Shown piece by piece: positions 55,174-64,000 of a stretch of DNA of 64,000 nucleotides. This DNA comes from Planococcus liqunii (GTDB lineage Bacteria > Bacillota > Bacilli > Bacillales_A > Planococcaceae), in the NCBI RefSeq assembly GCF_030413595.1, contig NZ_CP129238.1, forward strand, positions 1,674,001 through 1,738,000, read 5' to 3'. The notes beneath the pieces were generated by a model. That model did no database searches. It was given only the letters and a program-made list of their open reading frames with translations, and was not told where the DNA came from. The position numbers and the translations under genes were made by a program. Numbering within the stretch: position 1 is the stretch's first letter; each line of letters begins with the position of its first letter.

Positions 55174-55413
55174 AATAAAAAAAGCGCATTCGTCCCTGCT
55201 TTGCAAGGACGAAAACGCTTGGTTTCCGCGGTACCACCTAAATTTGCCGGCGAGCGGCACTTCTCGAGCTCTTTATCGCAGAGATACGGCCGTGTTTGCA
55301 CGGCAGCTCGAAAGCAGGTTCGAGAAGGGAGCGGGGATGCGCGTTTCAGCTGGAGCGCACTCTCTTGGCACCATCACCTTCTGTACTGGTCTTTTTCTTC
55401 GCTTGTCTATATT
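55174..55413 (-). ncRNA. T-box riboswitch, proline type
   Basis: On the - strand the leader has the S-turn AGTA (ACCAGTACAGAAGG), stem I, the specifier loop CGAACCTG whose GAA-CCT-G gives a CCU proline codon, and the 14-nt T-box GGTGGTACCGCGG at about 55226-55240. The terminator AAGCG...CGCTT with TTTTTTT ends near 55174. Uncharged tRNA-Pro is expected to stabilise the antiterminator and switch on proI (known for T-boxes). Confidence 0.92.
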
Positions 55414-55419
55414 ACCTGA

Positions 55420-55449
55420 ATTATAGAGGGAGTCTTAATTGTTTGTCAA
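55420..55449 (-). promoter_or_regulatory. Promoter of the proI T-box leader
   Basis: On the - strand TTGACA (55449-55444), 18 bp, TATAAT (55425-55420): full consensus hexamers for sigma-A. Predicted start near 55413. Confidence 0.85.
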
Positions 55450-55529
55450 ATGCTCTTTGGTGCGTGACGAAACAGAAAAATATCGGTATGATAGGTGAAT
55501 AGCGATTCAGTTTCAAGGGAGATGGAGAA

Positions 55530-56477
55530 ATGAGTTTACATAAGATAATTATTCCGACGCCTTTTGCGGTCGGCGACGTGAATTCCTATTTGATTAAGGG
55601 CGATATGCTGACATTGATTGATGCCGGCCCGAAAACGCCGGAAGCATGGCTTGCGTTAAAAGCAGGGCTGAAAGAAGCCCATGTTGAACCGAAAGATGTA
55701 GAGCAAGTTGTGCTGACGCATCACCACCCGGACCACGCCGGCTGGGTAGACGGTTTTGAAAATGCCAAATTATACGGACACCCTTATAATGATTTGTGGC
55801 TGAGGCGCGACCAGGCTTTTCTCGATTACCACGATGCGTTTTATCTCGAACGCTTGAAGGAAGAAGGCGTTCCGGAAGAGCTATGGTTCTGGGTCAAGAA
55901 AATGAAACGGCCGCTGAATTTAATGGGCAGCCGGCCGCTGGATATGTCGATTAATGAAGGCGATGCATTGCCTGGGCATGAAGAATGGCATGCGATGGAA
56001 ACGCTTGGCCACGCACAAAGCCATTTGTCTTTCTGGAATCCCGAAAGCAGAGAAATGATCGGCGGGGACCACGTGATTGCCAAAGTGTCTTCGAATCCAC
56101 TGATCGAGCCTCCGCTCGATCCTGCTGACGGCCGTCCAAAATCGCTGCTTCAATACAATGCATCGTTGGGGCGTTTATTGAAAATGCCGATTGATGTGAT
56201 TTACAGCGGACATGGCGATGAAGTGCGCAATGTCCATGAACTGGTCGCAGGGCGTTTAGAGAAGCAGCATCAGCGTGCACTGAAAGTGCTCGATATGCTC
56301 AGCCAGGAAGAACAGAACGTATACGACTTGACGAAGCAGCTGTTTCCTTATGCGTATGAAAAAGAACTGGGATTGACCTTGTCTGAAACAATCGGACAAA
56401 TTGATTATTTGCTGGAAGACGGTTTAATCACGGAACGGCTGGATGATTCAGGGATTTTCCGGTATTCGAAAGTCTAA
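55530..56477 (+). CDS. Metallo-beta-lactamase fold hydrolase, YqjP type
   Basis: 315 residues. MBL zinc motif THHHPDHAGW (HxHxDH) at about residue 65, GHAQSHLSFWNPESREMIGGDHVI, and YSGHGDEV, then a C-terminal helical/winged region (VYDLTKQLFPYAYEKELGLTL) as in the beta-lactamase-associated domain. Substrate not evident. Divergent from the proI T-box, with the two promoters back to back. Confidence 0.88.
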   Translation: MSLHKIIIPTPFAVGDVNSYLIKGDMLTLIDAGPKTPEAWLALKAGLKEAHVEPKDVEQVVLTHHHPDHAGWVDGFENAKLYGHPYNDLWLRRDQAFLDYHDAFYLERLKEEGVPEELWFWVKKMKRPLNLMGSRPLDMSINEGDALPGHEEWHAMETLGHAQSHLSFWNPESREMIGGDHVIAKVSSNPLIEPPLDPADGRPKSLLQYNASLGRLLKMPIDVIYSGHGDEVRNVHELVAGRLEKQHQRALKVLDMLSQEEQNVYDLTKQLFPYAYEKELGLTLSETIGQIDYLLEDGLITERLDDSGIFRYSKV

Positions 56478-56581
56478 ACGGTTTTTATTGCACCGAGGAC
56501 TTTCAGCGGTTAAAATTAACCTGTTAGACTTTTCAAAAAATGCATAAAGACAGCGAAGATTAAAACGAAAAGGAATGGGTT

Positions 56582-57145
56582 ATGTTGAAAAAAATAAGCA
56601 TCTTGATGGCAAGCCTGCTATTTCTGGCTGCGTGTTCTGACGACAAGGCCGCTGAGCCTGTTGCAGACAAGCCAAAAGAACAGCAAGCAGCGACTGCCGA
56701 GCAACAGCAGGAAATGTCTGAGGAAGGGTTCATCACACAAGTGACGCAGGAGAATCAGATCCTGGTAAATAATATTTATTTTACGATCCCGAAAGATGTG
56801 AAGGTCCAGTTTGATAATGGCACCGAAACGACCGAAGGGGTCATCAGTGATATCAGAACCGGCATGAAAGTCAGCATCGATTATAACGGTCCGCTCGGCG
56901 AAACCTTTCCTATGGAAGGCGAAGCCCAAACCGTCTCCATTTTGAATGACGAAGAGTCTGCGGAGCAATCCGAAGCGCTTGTCGCTTATATAGAAGGGGA
57001 ACAATTGTCGAGCCTGGTCATACTGGGCCAGCCGATTGTGCGGGACAATGAAATCGGATTCCTGTTCAATAATATGATTGACGGGGAAATGACGGAAGTG
57101 CGCATCAACATGGATACACATGAATATACAGTCGGTGGAAAGTAA
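56582..57145 (+). CDS. DUF3221-like lipoprotein
   Basis: 187 residues. Signal peptide MLKKISILMASLLFLAACS with lipobox LAAC, a Glu/Gln/Lys-rich linker (about 20-45), then a beta-rich domain beginning EGFITQVTQENQILVNN that resembles DUF3221 (YobA type), perhaps with a second related segment after residue 125 (VAYIEGEQLSSLVI). Function unknown; anchored outside the membrane. Confidence 0.7.
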   Translation: MLKKISILMASLLFLAACSDDKAAEPVADKPKEQQAATAEQQQEMSEEGFITQVTQENQILVNNIYFTIPKDVKVQFDNGTETTEGVISDIRTGMKVSIDYNGPLGETFPMEGEAQTVSILNDEESAEQSEALVAYIEGEQLSSLVILGQPIVRDNEIGFLFNNMIDGEMTEVRINMDTHEYTVGGK

Positions 57146-57171
57146 AAGCAGCTAACGCTGCTTTTTTTTAT
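57144..57171 (+). terminator. Terminator after the DUF3221-like gene
   Basis: AAAGCAGC, loop TAAC, GCTGCTTT then a T-run. Confidence 0.85.
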
Positions 57172-57179
57172 GCAAAAAT

Positions 57180-57238
57180 ATGAATTAATTTACTTGCACT
57201 TATAAATAGTACGTGCTATTATATGTATATTCACATCA
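57180..57238 (+). promoter_or_regulatory. argG promoter flanked by ARG-box-like sites
   Basis: TTGCAC (57194-57199), 17 bp, TATTAT (57217-57222) is a good sigma-A promoter. ATGAATTAATTTAC (57180-57193) abuts the -35 and GTATATTCACAT (57225-57236) covers the start site; both resemble half- or full ARG operators (TGAATWWWWATTCA). ArgR from 23770 is the likely ligand. Confidence 0.65.
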
Positions 57239-57273
57239 CATAACTGTATAAAAATACATTGGAGGTTTTCATA

Positions 57274-58506
57274 TTGAATAAAAAAATTGTACTCGCATAC
57301 TCAGGCGGTTTAGATACATCGGTGGCCATTCCGTGGCTGAAAGGACAAGGCTACGACGTCGTCGCGGTTTGCCTGGATATCGGGGAAGGCAAGGATTTAA
57401 ATTTCATTAAACAAAAAGCGCTTCAAGTTGGCGCAGTGGAAAGCTACATGATTGACGCAAGAGAAGAATTTGCCGAAGAATACGCACTCGTTTCGCTTCA
57501 AGCCCATACATTATATGAAGGCAAATACCCGCTTGTGTCGGCGCTATCGCGTCCGTTGATCTCCAAGAAATTGGTTGAAATCGCAGAAGAAACCGGCTCA
57601 ACTGCTGTTGCCCACGGCTGTACAGGCAAAGGCAACGACCAAGTGCGTTTTGAAGTATCGATTAAATCATTGAATCCAAATCTCGAAGTCGTAGCGCCGG
57701 TCCGTGCATGGGCTTGGTCGCGTGATGAAGAAATCGCTTATGCCAAAGAAAACAACGTGCCGATTCCGGTCAATTTGGACAGCCCGTTCTCCATCGACCA
57801 AAATCTCTGGGGACGCGCCAACGAATGCGGCGTCTTAGAAGATCCGTGGGCTTCGCCTCCTGAAGAAGCTTATGACATTACAAATTCACTGGAAAACACA
57901 CCGGATACGCCGGATGTGGTGGAAATCGAATTTTTGAACGGGGTGCCGGTTCAGTTGAATGGTGTTTCGTACACATTCGCGAACCTCATTCTGGAATTGA
58001 ATAAAATTGCCGGCAAACACGGCGTCGGCAGAATCGACCATGTGGAAAACCGTTTGGTCGGCATCAAATCACGTGAAATTTATGAAGCTCCAGCGGCCAT
58101 GACATTGATTGCGGCGCATAAAGAGCTTGAAGACATCACGTTGGTGAAAGAAATGGCGCATTTCAAACCGGTCATCGAGAAAAAATTGACGGAATTGATC
58201 TACGAAGGATTATGGTTCTCACCGCTTCGTACGGCTCTGCAGGCCTTCCTGAAAGAAACACAAGTATTTGTCAACGGGACAGTGCGTGTGAAATTGTTCA
58301 AAGGCCATGCCATTATTGAAGGGCGTAAATCCGCTAATTCTCTTTACAGCGAGCAATTGGCGACATATTCTACTGACGATACGTTCAACCATGAATCGGC
58401 TGTCGGCTTTATCGAATTATGGGGCCTTCCGACTGTCGTTAACTCCATGGTCAACAAAAAAGAAGTCGTTGTTCCTGAAAACGTGAAAGTAGGCGTTCAA
58501 TCATGA
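57274..58506 (+). CDS. argG: Argininosuccinate synthase
   Basis: ATP-dependent joining of citrulline and aspartate. TTG start at 57274 ([19 protein letters not shown]) with GGAGG at 57261-57265; 410 residues. PP-loop [46 protein letters not shown], and the synthetase C-terminal domain with GRKS. ATGA overlap with argH. Confidence 0.96.
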   Translation: MNKKIVLAYSGGLDTSVAIPWLKGQGYDVVAVCLDIGEGKDLNFIKQKALQVGAVESYMIDAREEFAEEYALVSLQAHTLYEGKYPLVSALSRPLISKKLVEIAEETGSTAVAHGCTGKGNDQVRFEVSIKSLNPNLEVVAPVRAWAWSRDEEIAYAKENNVPIPVNLDSPFSIDQNLWGRANECGVLEDPWASPPEEAYDITNSLENTPDTPDVVEIEFLNGVPVQLNGVSYTFANLILELNKIAGKHGVGRIDHVENRLVGIKSREIYEAPAAMTLIAAHKELEDITLVKEMAHFKPVIEKKLTELIYEGLWFSPLRTALQAFLKETQVFVNGTVRVKLFKGHAIIEGRKSANSLYSEQLATYSTDDTFNHESAVGFIELWGLPTVVNSMVNKKEVVVPENVKVGVQS

Positions 58507-59876
58507 CCAAACTGTGGGGAGGCCGTTTCCAAAAATCGGCCGAACAGTGGGTCGATGAGTTCGGAGCTTCAATTTCTTTTGATCAGAAATTAGTCATGGA
58601 AGATTTGGAAGGCAGTACGGCGCATGTGAAAATGCTGTCGGCCTGCCAGATCCTTACGGAAGACGAAGCGGCGCTGATCCTATCGGGTCTTGAGACTTTG
58701 AAAGAAAAAGCACAAGCCGGCGATCTGGAATTCAGTGTTTCGAATGAAGACATCCATTTAAACTTGGAAAAACATTTAATCGATGAAATCGGTCCGGTCG
58801 GCGGCAAGCTGCATACGGCAAGAAGCCGCAACGACCAAGTAGCGACCGATATGCATCTGTATTTGAAAAATCGCGTCAAAGAAATCATCGAAGCGGTTGC
58901 CGCTTTCCAGTCGGCGATTGTGGAGCAGGCCGAAGCACAGGTAGACACGATTGTGCCGGGCTATACGCATCTGCAGCGTGCCCAGCCCATTTCGTTCGGA
59001 CATCATTTGCTGACGTATTTCTGGATGCTCGAGCGCGACAAAGAACGCTTGTCCGAATCGCTGAAACGCATTGATTTGTCGCCGCTTGGTGCGGGTGCCA
59101 TGTCCGGCACGACGTTCCCGATTGACCGGGAAATGTCGGCTGACTTATTAGGCTTTTCGGGCGTTTACCAAAACAGCCTGGACGCTGTCAGCGACCGCGA
59201 TTTCATCGTAGAATTTTTGAGCAATGCTTCGATGCTGATGATGCATATGTCGCGATTCGCCGAAGAAATCATTCTTTGGTCAAGCGAAGAGTTCCGCTTT
59301 GTCGAATTGGACGATGCTTTTTCGACCGGCTCAAGCATCATGCCGCAAAAGAAAAATCCGGATATGGCGGAATTGATCCGCGGCAAGACCGGGCGCGTCT
59401 ACGGCAATTTGTTCGGCTTGCTGACCACTTTGAAAGGCCTGCCGCTTGCCTACAATAAAGACATGCAGGAAGACAAGGAAGGCATGTTTGATACCGTTCA
59501 CACGTTGATGGGCTCGTTGCCGATATTTGAAGGCATGGTCCGCACGATGACGGTCCGCACCGATTCGATGGAAAAAGCCGTGCATTCGGATTTCTCCAAT
59601 GCCACAGAGCTTGCCGACTATTTGGCGGCAAAAGGCATGCCGTTCCGCGAAGCGCATGACGTGACCGGAAAACTGGTATTCACTTGCATCCAGCGCGGTT
59701 ATTTCCTAAAAGATTTGCCTCTTTCGGATTTGCAGGATGCGAGCCCACTGATTGGCGAAGACATTTACGAAACCTTGAAGCCGAAAACTGCCGTTCAGCG
59801 CAGAAATTCGCTCGGGGGTACAGGATTTGATCAAGTACACCATCAATTGGGACTTGCCAAGCAACTCATCGGGTGA
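58503..59876 (+). CDS. argH: Argininosuccinate lyase
   Basis: Splits argininosuccinate to arginine and fumarate. 457 residues. [58 protein letters not shown], and the signature [19 protein letters not shown] split by the mobile loop. Coupled to argG. Strong terminator after it. Confidence 0.97.
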   Translation: MTKLWGGRFQKSAEQWVDEFGASISFDQKLVMEDLEGSTAHVKMLSACQILTEDEAALILSGLETLKEKAQAGDLEFSVSNEDIHLNLEKHLIDEIGPVGGKLHTARSRNDQVATDMHLYLKNRVKEIIEAVAAFQSAIVEQAEAQVDTIVPGYTHLQRAQPISFGHHLLTYFWMLERDKERLSESLKRIDLSPLGAGAMSGTTFPIDREMSADLLGFSGVYQNSLDAVSDRDFIVEFLSNASMLMMHMSRFAEEIILWSSEEFRFVELDDAFSTGSSIMPQKKNPDMAELIRGKTGRVYGNLFGLLTTLKGLPLAYNKDMQEDKEGMFDTVHTLMGSLPIFEGMVRTMTVRTDSMEKAVHSDFSNATELADYLAAKGMPFREAHDVTGKLVFTCIQRGYFLKDLPLSDLQDASPLIGEDIYETLKPKTAVQRRNSLGGTGFDQVHHQLGLAKQLIG

Positions 59877-59926
59877 AAAGTCCAATCATATAAGCCAGGT
59901 GCGCTTGGTACCCGCATCTGGAAACT

Positions 59927-59970
59927 AAAAGCCGATTTTCCTCTCCCCTAAGGAAAATCGGCTTTTATAT
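59927..59970 (+). terminator. Terminator of argGH
   Basis: AAAAGCCGATTTTCCT and AGGAAAATCGGCTTTT form a 16-bp stem around CTCCCCTA, followed by a T-rich stretch. Further weak hairpins lie in 59986-60080. Confidence 0.9.
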
Positions 59971-60088
59971 TTGTTTTGATTCAAAACGGTTTGCCTGTTT
60001 GCAAAGGCCAGCCGTTTTTTTACGTTGCCTTGTGCCTGCCGAACCCACCATGGCGGGTTTGAGTTCCGCCAAAAACGGTTATTGATTA

Positions 60089-60102
60089 AGAACAAGTGTT
60101 CC
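60089..60102. promoter_or_regulatory. LexA box upstream of the second Y-family polymerase
   Basis: AGAACAAGTGTTCC matches CGAACRNRYGTTYG at 12 of 14 positions (both ends differ). It is 41 nt before the start codon. Confidence 0.75.
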
Positions 60103-60142
60103 TATATGCTTAAGGAAGAGAGAAAAAAAGGAGGCGAAAGGC

Positions 60143-61423
60143 ATGTATGAAGGATTGGACACAAGGCCGATCATTTGCCTCGACATGCGAAGTTTCTACG
60201 CCAGCTGCACTGCGATTGACCTCGGCCTTGATCCATTGACCGCCTGCATTGCCGTCGTCGGCAACCAGGAGCGGCGCGGCAGTGTGGTGTTGGCCGCCTC
60301 GCCGGTGCTGAAAAAAGAATTCGGCGTACGGACCGGGACCCGGCTCTTCGAAATTCCGGACGATCCGCGCATTATGAAAATCGAGCCGAAAATGGGCTTT
60401 TTTCTGGACGTGTCGATGGAAATCACGCGTTTGTTGAAAGAATACGTACCGACTGAAGCGATCCATGTGTACAGTGTTGATGAAAGTTTTGTCGATTTAA
60501 GCGGCACCCAAAAATTATGGGGGACGCCGGAGCACTTGATTGCCCGCATCCAGGACGATATCATCCGCCAGTTCTGTTTGCCTTCCGCAATCGGCATGGG
60601 CCCGAATATGCTGATGGCGAAATTGGCGCTTGATTTGGAAGCCAAAAACAAAGGGTTCGTGAAATGGGATTTTAAAGACGTACCGGAAAAATTGTGGCCG
60701 GTCGCACCGCTCAGCAAAATGTGGGGAATCGGTTCACGGCTTGAAGCCACATTGAACGGCATGGGCATTTTTTCTGTCGGCGACTTGGCGCATACGGACT
60801 TGGCGCAGCTTGAAGCCAGTTTTGGGATACTCGGCAACCAATTGTACCACCATGCCTGGGGCATCGATTTGTCCGAACTTGGCCCGCCGATCATTGAAGG
60901 GCAAGTGAGTTACGGAAAAGGGCAGATTCTATATCGCGATTATACAACCGCCGGGGATATTTTGACGGTGGTCCTTGAAATGGCAGAAGATGTAGCTAGA
61001 CGGGCGCGCACGGCGGGAAAAGCGGGGCGGACGGTAACGCTTTCGGTCGGTTACAGCAAAAAAGCATTCGGCGGCGGTTTCCACCGGGCCCGCACCATTG
61101 ATGAAGCGACCAATGAGACATTGAAAATCTATGCGGTTTGCAAAGAGCTGTTGGAGGAGTTTTATGACGGCCGCCCGGCAAGAAGGCTCGCCATTACATT
61201 GACAAAACTTGAAGACGAAACGTCGATGCAGTTGAGCTTGTTTGAACAGCGCAAATGGCAGACGCGCAAACTCGGAGAAGCGATGGACCAGCTGCGTTCA
61301 AAATACGGGCCGACCGCCGTCTTGCGGGCGGTTTCCTATACAGAAGCCGGCACGGCACGCGAACGCGCCCGTCTGATCGGCGGCCATAATGCAGACGGCA
61401 GCTTTGAAGAACTGGAAGACTGA
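60143..61423 (+). CDS. Y-family DNA polymerase, UvrX/YqjW (PolY2) type
   Basis: 426 residues. ICLDMRSFYASCTAID carries the first catalytic Asp; VYSVDESFVDLSGTQKLWG carries the Asp-Glu pair; then PLSKMWGIGSRLEATLNGMG (HhH) and a little finger with QLSLFEQ, a beta-clamp-binding motif. The fingers read VVGNQERRGSVVLAASPVLKKEFGV split, as in UvrX/ImpB proteins, distinct from DinB at 50088. AAAGGAGG precedes ATG. The LexA box indicates SOS control. Confidence 0.9.
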   Translation: MYEGLDTRPIICLDMRSFYASCTAIDLGLDPLTACIAVVGNQERRGSVVLAASPVLKKEFGVRTGTRLFEIPDDPRIMKIEPKMGFFLDVSMEITRLLKEYVPTEAIHVYSVDESFVDLSGTQKLWGTPEHLIARIQDDIIRQFCLPSAIGMGPNMLMAKLALDLEAKNKGFVKWDFKDVPEKLWPVAPLSKMWGIGSRLEATLNGMGIFSVGDLAHTDLAQLEASFGILGNQLYHHAWGIDLSELGPPIIEGQVSYGKGQILYRDYTTAGDILTVVLEMAEDVARRARTAGKAGRTVTLSVGYSKKAFGGGFHRARTIDEATNETLKIYAVCKELLEEFYDGRPARRLAITLTKLEDETSMQLSLFEQRKWQTRKLGEAMDQLRSKYGPTAVLRAVSYTEAGTARERARLIGGHNADGSFEELED

Positions 61424-61540
61424 CGCCTGCTCAATTTATTTCAAAACTCGAATTATTTTCTATCTTTCCATAAATAAGCTTGGTAAAATAAAAAAAGAAT
61501 CCATTCATACATATATTTCATAAAGCAAGGGGAAAAGAAG

Positions 61541-63295
61541 ATGCGCGTTTTTTGGGAGTTGGGCTGGTTTTTCAAGGAAAGAAAAAAGCAATACATAACC
61601 GGAGTCATCCTGCTTTTGTTTGTGGCATTTCTCGGGGTACTGCCGCCGCGCATTATCGGGTTTGTTGTGGACGAAATCGGACGGAGCACCTTGACGCCCG
61701 CATTTTTGGTGAAGTGGCTGGGGATCCTCGGCGCCTCGGCGCTTTTGATGTATGCGCTCCGCTATGCCTGGCGATTGATGATCTTCGGTTCATCAATCCT
61801 GCTGGCACGGAATTTGCGTGAGCGGCTGTTCACCCATTTCACCCAGATGTCGCCGGCGTTTTACCAAAAGCGGCGGGTCGGCGATTTGATGGCACATGCC
61901 ACGAACGATTTGCAGGCGGTGCAGCAGACAGCCGGCATCGGCGTTTTGACGCTGGTCGATTCGATTGCGACGGGCGGCTTTGTTATTGCCGCGATGGCCC
62001 TTACCGTCAGCTGGAAATTGACATTGATCGTGCTGCTGCCGATGCCGCTGATGGCGTATATGACCAATTATTACGGCAAGCTGCTGCACGAACGCTTCCA
62101 TGGGGCGCAAGAAGCCTTTTCAAGCCTCAATGACAAGACGCAGGAAAGCATTTCCGGCATGAAAGTGATCAAGACATTTGGGCAGGAGGAGCAGGACATT
62201 GACGACTTCAAAAGATTGTCCCACCGTGTAGTTGATGAAAACATCCGTGTGGCCCGTGTCGATTCGCTGTTCGATCCGACCATTTCGGCGATTATTGGCG
62301 TCTGTTATTTTCTGGCGCTCGGATTTGGCACGTATTTTGTAGTGAATGGCGAAATGACCATCGGCGACATGGTGGCTTTCACGACTTACCTTGGCTTATT
62401 GGTTTGGCCGATGCTTGCTTTCGGCTGGCTTTTCAATATCGTCGAACGCGGGCGCGCTTCTTATGACCGGATCCGCCGTTTGCTTGCAGAACCGGTCGAT
62501 ATCGGTGACCGGGAAGACGCCGTTGACGTGCGCCCGGCAGGGGATATCGTCTTTTCACTTGAACAATTCCAATTCACCGGCGACGACCGGGCGGCGCTGC
62601 GGGATGTTTATTTCACCTTGCGCCGCGGGGAGACGCTCGGAATTGTCGGAAAGACCGGTTCCGGAAAATCAGCAATTTTGCGCCTGCTGCTGCGTGAATT
62701 CGACCATTACGTCGGCGACATTACGTTTGGCGGCATTTCGGTCAACGACTACAAAAAACAGCAGCTGCGAAAAGCGATCGGCTATGTGCCGCAGGACCAT
62801 TTCCTGTTCTCCACCACAGTGGCCGGGAACATCGCTTTTGCCCGGCCGGATGCCGCCATGGAAGAAGTGCACGAGGCGGCGAAGCTTGCCCATATCCACA
62901 ATGATATCCTGAATTTTACGGAAGGCTATAGCACGATTGTCGGAGAGCGCGGCGTGTCGCTGTCAGGCGGCCAGAAACAGCGGATTTCCATTGCGCGTGC
63001 CTTGATGATGCAGCCGGAACTGCTGATTTTGGACGATTCCTTGTCAGCGGTCGATGCCAAAACGGAAGAAGCGATTCTTTCATCTTTGAAAAAAACGCGG
63101 ACCGGCGCGACAACAATCATCACGTCCCACCGCTTGAGCGCAATTCAGCATGCGCATCAGATCCTTGTCATGCATGAAGGCACAGTCGCTGAAATCGGGA
63201 CCCATGACCAATTGATGAAGAAAAAAGGGCGTTATTACGAAATGTATGAGCTGCAGCAATTGGAAGCGCTCGTCGAACAAGGAGGCGAGGCGTAA
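61541..63295 (+). CDS. ABC exporter half-transporter, YheI type
   Basis: 584 residues: transmembrane domain with about six helices (residues about 15-300; IIGFVVDEIG, LVDSIATGGFVIAAMAL, IIGVCYFLALGFGTYFV) and nucleotide-binding domain with Walker A GKTGSGKSAI, signature LSGGQKQRISIA, Walker B LLILDDSLSAVD, H-loop TSHRL. The Asp after Walker B (D-D-S rather than D-E) replaces the catalytic Glu, making this the degenerate half of a heterodimer, as in YheI/YheH. Overlaps the next gene by one base. Confidence 0.9.
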   Translation: MRVFWELGWFFKERKKQYITGVILLLFVAFLGVLPPRIIGFVVDEIGRSTLTPAFLVKWLGILGASALLMYALRYAWRLMIFGSSILLARNLRERLFTHFTQMSPAFYQKRRVGDLMAHATNDLQAVQQTAGIGVLTLVDSIATGGFVIAAMALTVSWKLTLIVLLPMPLMAYMTNYYGKLLHERFHGAQEAFSSLNDKTQESISGMKVIKTFGQEEQDIDDFKRLSHRVVDENIRVARVDSLFDPTISAIIGVCYFLALGFGTYFVVNGEMTIGDMVAFTTYLGLLVWPMLAFGWLFNIVERGRASYDRIRRLLAEPVDIGDREDAVDVRPAGDIVFSLEQFQFTGDDRAALRDVYFTLRRGETLGIVGKTGSGKSAILRLLLREFDHYVGDITFGGISVNDYKKQQLRKAIGYVPQDHFLFSTTVAGNIAFARPDAAMEEVHEAAKLAHIHNDILNFTEGYSTIVGERGVSLSGGQKQRISIARALMMQPELLILDDSLSAVDAKTEEAILSSLKKTRTGATTIITSHRLSAIQHAHQILVMHEGTVAEIGTHDQLMKKKGRYYEMYELQQLEALVEQGGEA

Positions 63296-64000
63296 TGGAA
63301 AAACCGAACGAATTGACCGGCAAAGACCAGTGGCTTGTCTTCAAACGCTTATTGAAGTATTTGGCGCCGCATAAGAAAATGCTGGCAGTCGCCATGCTCC
63401 TCTTGGTGCTGACCGTCATTGGCGATGTGCTAGGGCCGGTGCTGATCAAGACGTTTATCGACGATTACTTGACGCCCGGCTCGTTTCCAACCGGCCCGGT
63501 TGCCGGGCTCGCGCTCGGCTACTTTTTCATCCAGGTTTCCAATGTCGTCATCAGCTATTTCCAGCTGCTGAAATTCCAGGAAGCGGCATTGAAAATCATT
63601 CAGCAGCTGCGCATCGATGTTTTTACGAAAGTCCAAAATCTGGGGATGCGCTATTTCGACCGGACTCCTGCCGGCAGCATGGTGTCACGCGTCACCAATG
63701 ACACCGAAGCCATCAAGGAAATGTTCGTCAGTGTACTGATCGGCTTTGTGCAAAGCATCTTTTTGATATTCGGCGTTTATATCGCGATGTTCTTCCTGAA
63801 TGTCCGGCTCGCGCTCATCACCCTGCTGGTGCTGCCGATTCTTGTATGGATCATGTATTTATACCGCAAATACAGTTCGGAATTCTATCAGGATCTGCGT
63901 GAGCGGCTCGGGCAGCTGAATGCCAAATTGTCCGAATCGCTGCAGGGAATGGGCATGGTCCAGGCATTCGGACAGGAAGCACGGCTGCAGGATGAATTCA
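63295..64000 (+). CDS. ABC exporter half-transporter, YheH type (partial)
   Basis: ATG 63295 overlaps the stop of the preceding gene; the frame is open to the window end (235 codons). N-terminus EKPNELTGKDQWLVFKRLLKYLAPHKK then membrane helices (MLAVAMLLLVLTVIGDVLG, LALGYFFIQVSNVVISYF, FVQSIFLIFGVYIAMFFL, LALITLLVLPILVWIMYLY) with the coupling-helix region MRYFDRTPAGSMVSRVTNDTEAI split. The nucleotide-binding domain lies outside the window. Expected partner of the gene at 61541. Confidence 0.88.
   Translation, partial: MEKPNELTGKDQWLVFKRLLKYLAPHKKMLAVAMLLLVLTVIGDVLGPVLIKTFIDDYLTPGSFPTGPVAGLALGYFFIQVSNVVISYFQLLKFQEAALKIIQQLRIDVFTKVQNLGMRYFDRTPAGSMVSRVTNDTEAIKEMFVSVLIGFVQSIFLIFGVYIAMFFLNVRLALITLLVLPILVWIMYLYRKYSSEFYQDLRERLGQLNAKLSESLQGMGMVQAFGQEARLQDEF

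Noticed and set aside
61541..64000. A drug-resistance cassette or mobile element at the right edge.
   Set aside because: The ABC pair looks like the chromosomal YheI/YheH exporter with one-base overlap; no mobility genes, inverted repeats or composition shift were seen.

Overview
The window reads as a chromosomal segment of a low-to-mid G+C Firmicute. Gene order follows the Bacillus subtilis comG / gcv / accBC / dxs / recN / spo0A / bkd / yqj block, but with class II ribonucleotide reductase and methylmalonyl-CoA genes, and with the sporulation genes expected in the block (spoIIIA cluster, spoIVB) missing. This fits the Planococcaceae (Planococcus/Planomicrobium-like). That placement is inference from synteny and remembered protein similarity; no search was run. 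Nearly all genes are on the + strand, densely packed, with clear Shine-Dalgarno sequences and Rho-independent terminators.

Layout. 1-1384: end of the comG pseudopilus operon (comGC end, comGD, comGE, comGF, comGG). 1404-6306: aroK, then a tandem glycine riboswitch and the glycine decarboxylase genes gcvT-gcvPA-gcvPB. 6319-8993: an AAA ATPase and a rhodanese-like membrane protein (- strand), then lipM (octanoyl transfer for GcvH and the 2-oxoacid dehydrogenases). 9132-11959: NrdR box, B12-dependent nrdJ and one copy of an intergenic structured repeat. 12203-24219: aroQ, Xaa-Pro peptidase, efp, accB-accC-asp23, nusB, folD, xseA-xseB-ispA-dxs-tlyA, argR. 24236-28492: recN, spo0A, a cupredoxin-like lipoprotein with permuted order, GDPD, DUF2627.

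28618-39836 is the branched-chain 2-oxoacid operon (bkdR, ptb, bcd, buk, lpdV, bkdAA, bkdAB, bkdB), interrupted twice by tandem arrays of a ~120-nt structured repeat. 39901-48617 continues the same carbon flow: mutA-mutB-meaB, brxB, an ArAE-family membrane protein, prli42 (- strand), mce and the acyl-CoA carboxylase carboxyltransferase. Together with bkd they can take valine and isoleucine to propionyl-CoA and on to succinyl-CoA. MutAB and NrdJ both need cobalamin.

48712-52296: M20 peptidase, dinB, rnz. 52341-52935 holds a short duplicated element not explained by ordinary genes: a LexA-boxed type I toxin-antitoxin module (35-residue hydrophobic toxin plus convergent antisense RNA), and beside it a second copy that has lost the toxin but keeps the LexA box and the antisense RNA gene. 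52941-55449: namA and proI (- strand), proI behind a proline T-box with two repeat copies in its leader. 55530-64000: metallo-hydrolase, DUF3221 lipoprotein, argG-argH with ARG boxes, a LexA-boxed second Y-family polymerase, and a heterodimeric ABC exporter pair whose second gene runs off the window.

Most notable points: the SOS-type toxin-antitoxin with a neighbouring orphan antitoxin; the repeat family with compensatory base changes between copies; the permuted cupredoxin; BkdR with a broken GAFTGA loop; removal of sporulation genes while spo0A stays; and non-standard start codons for comGD and comGE.
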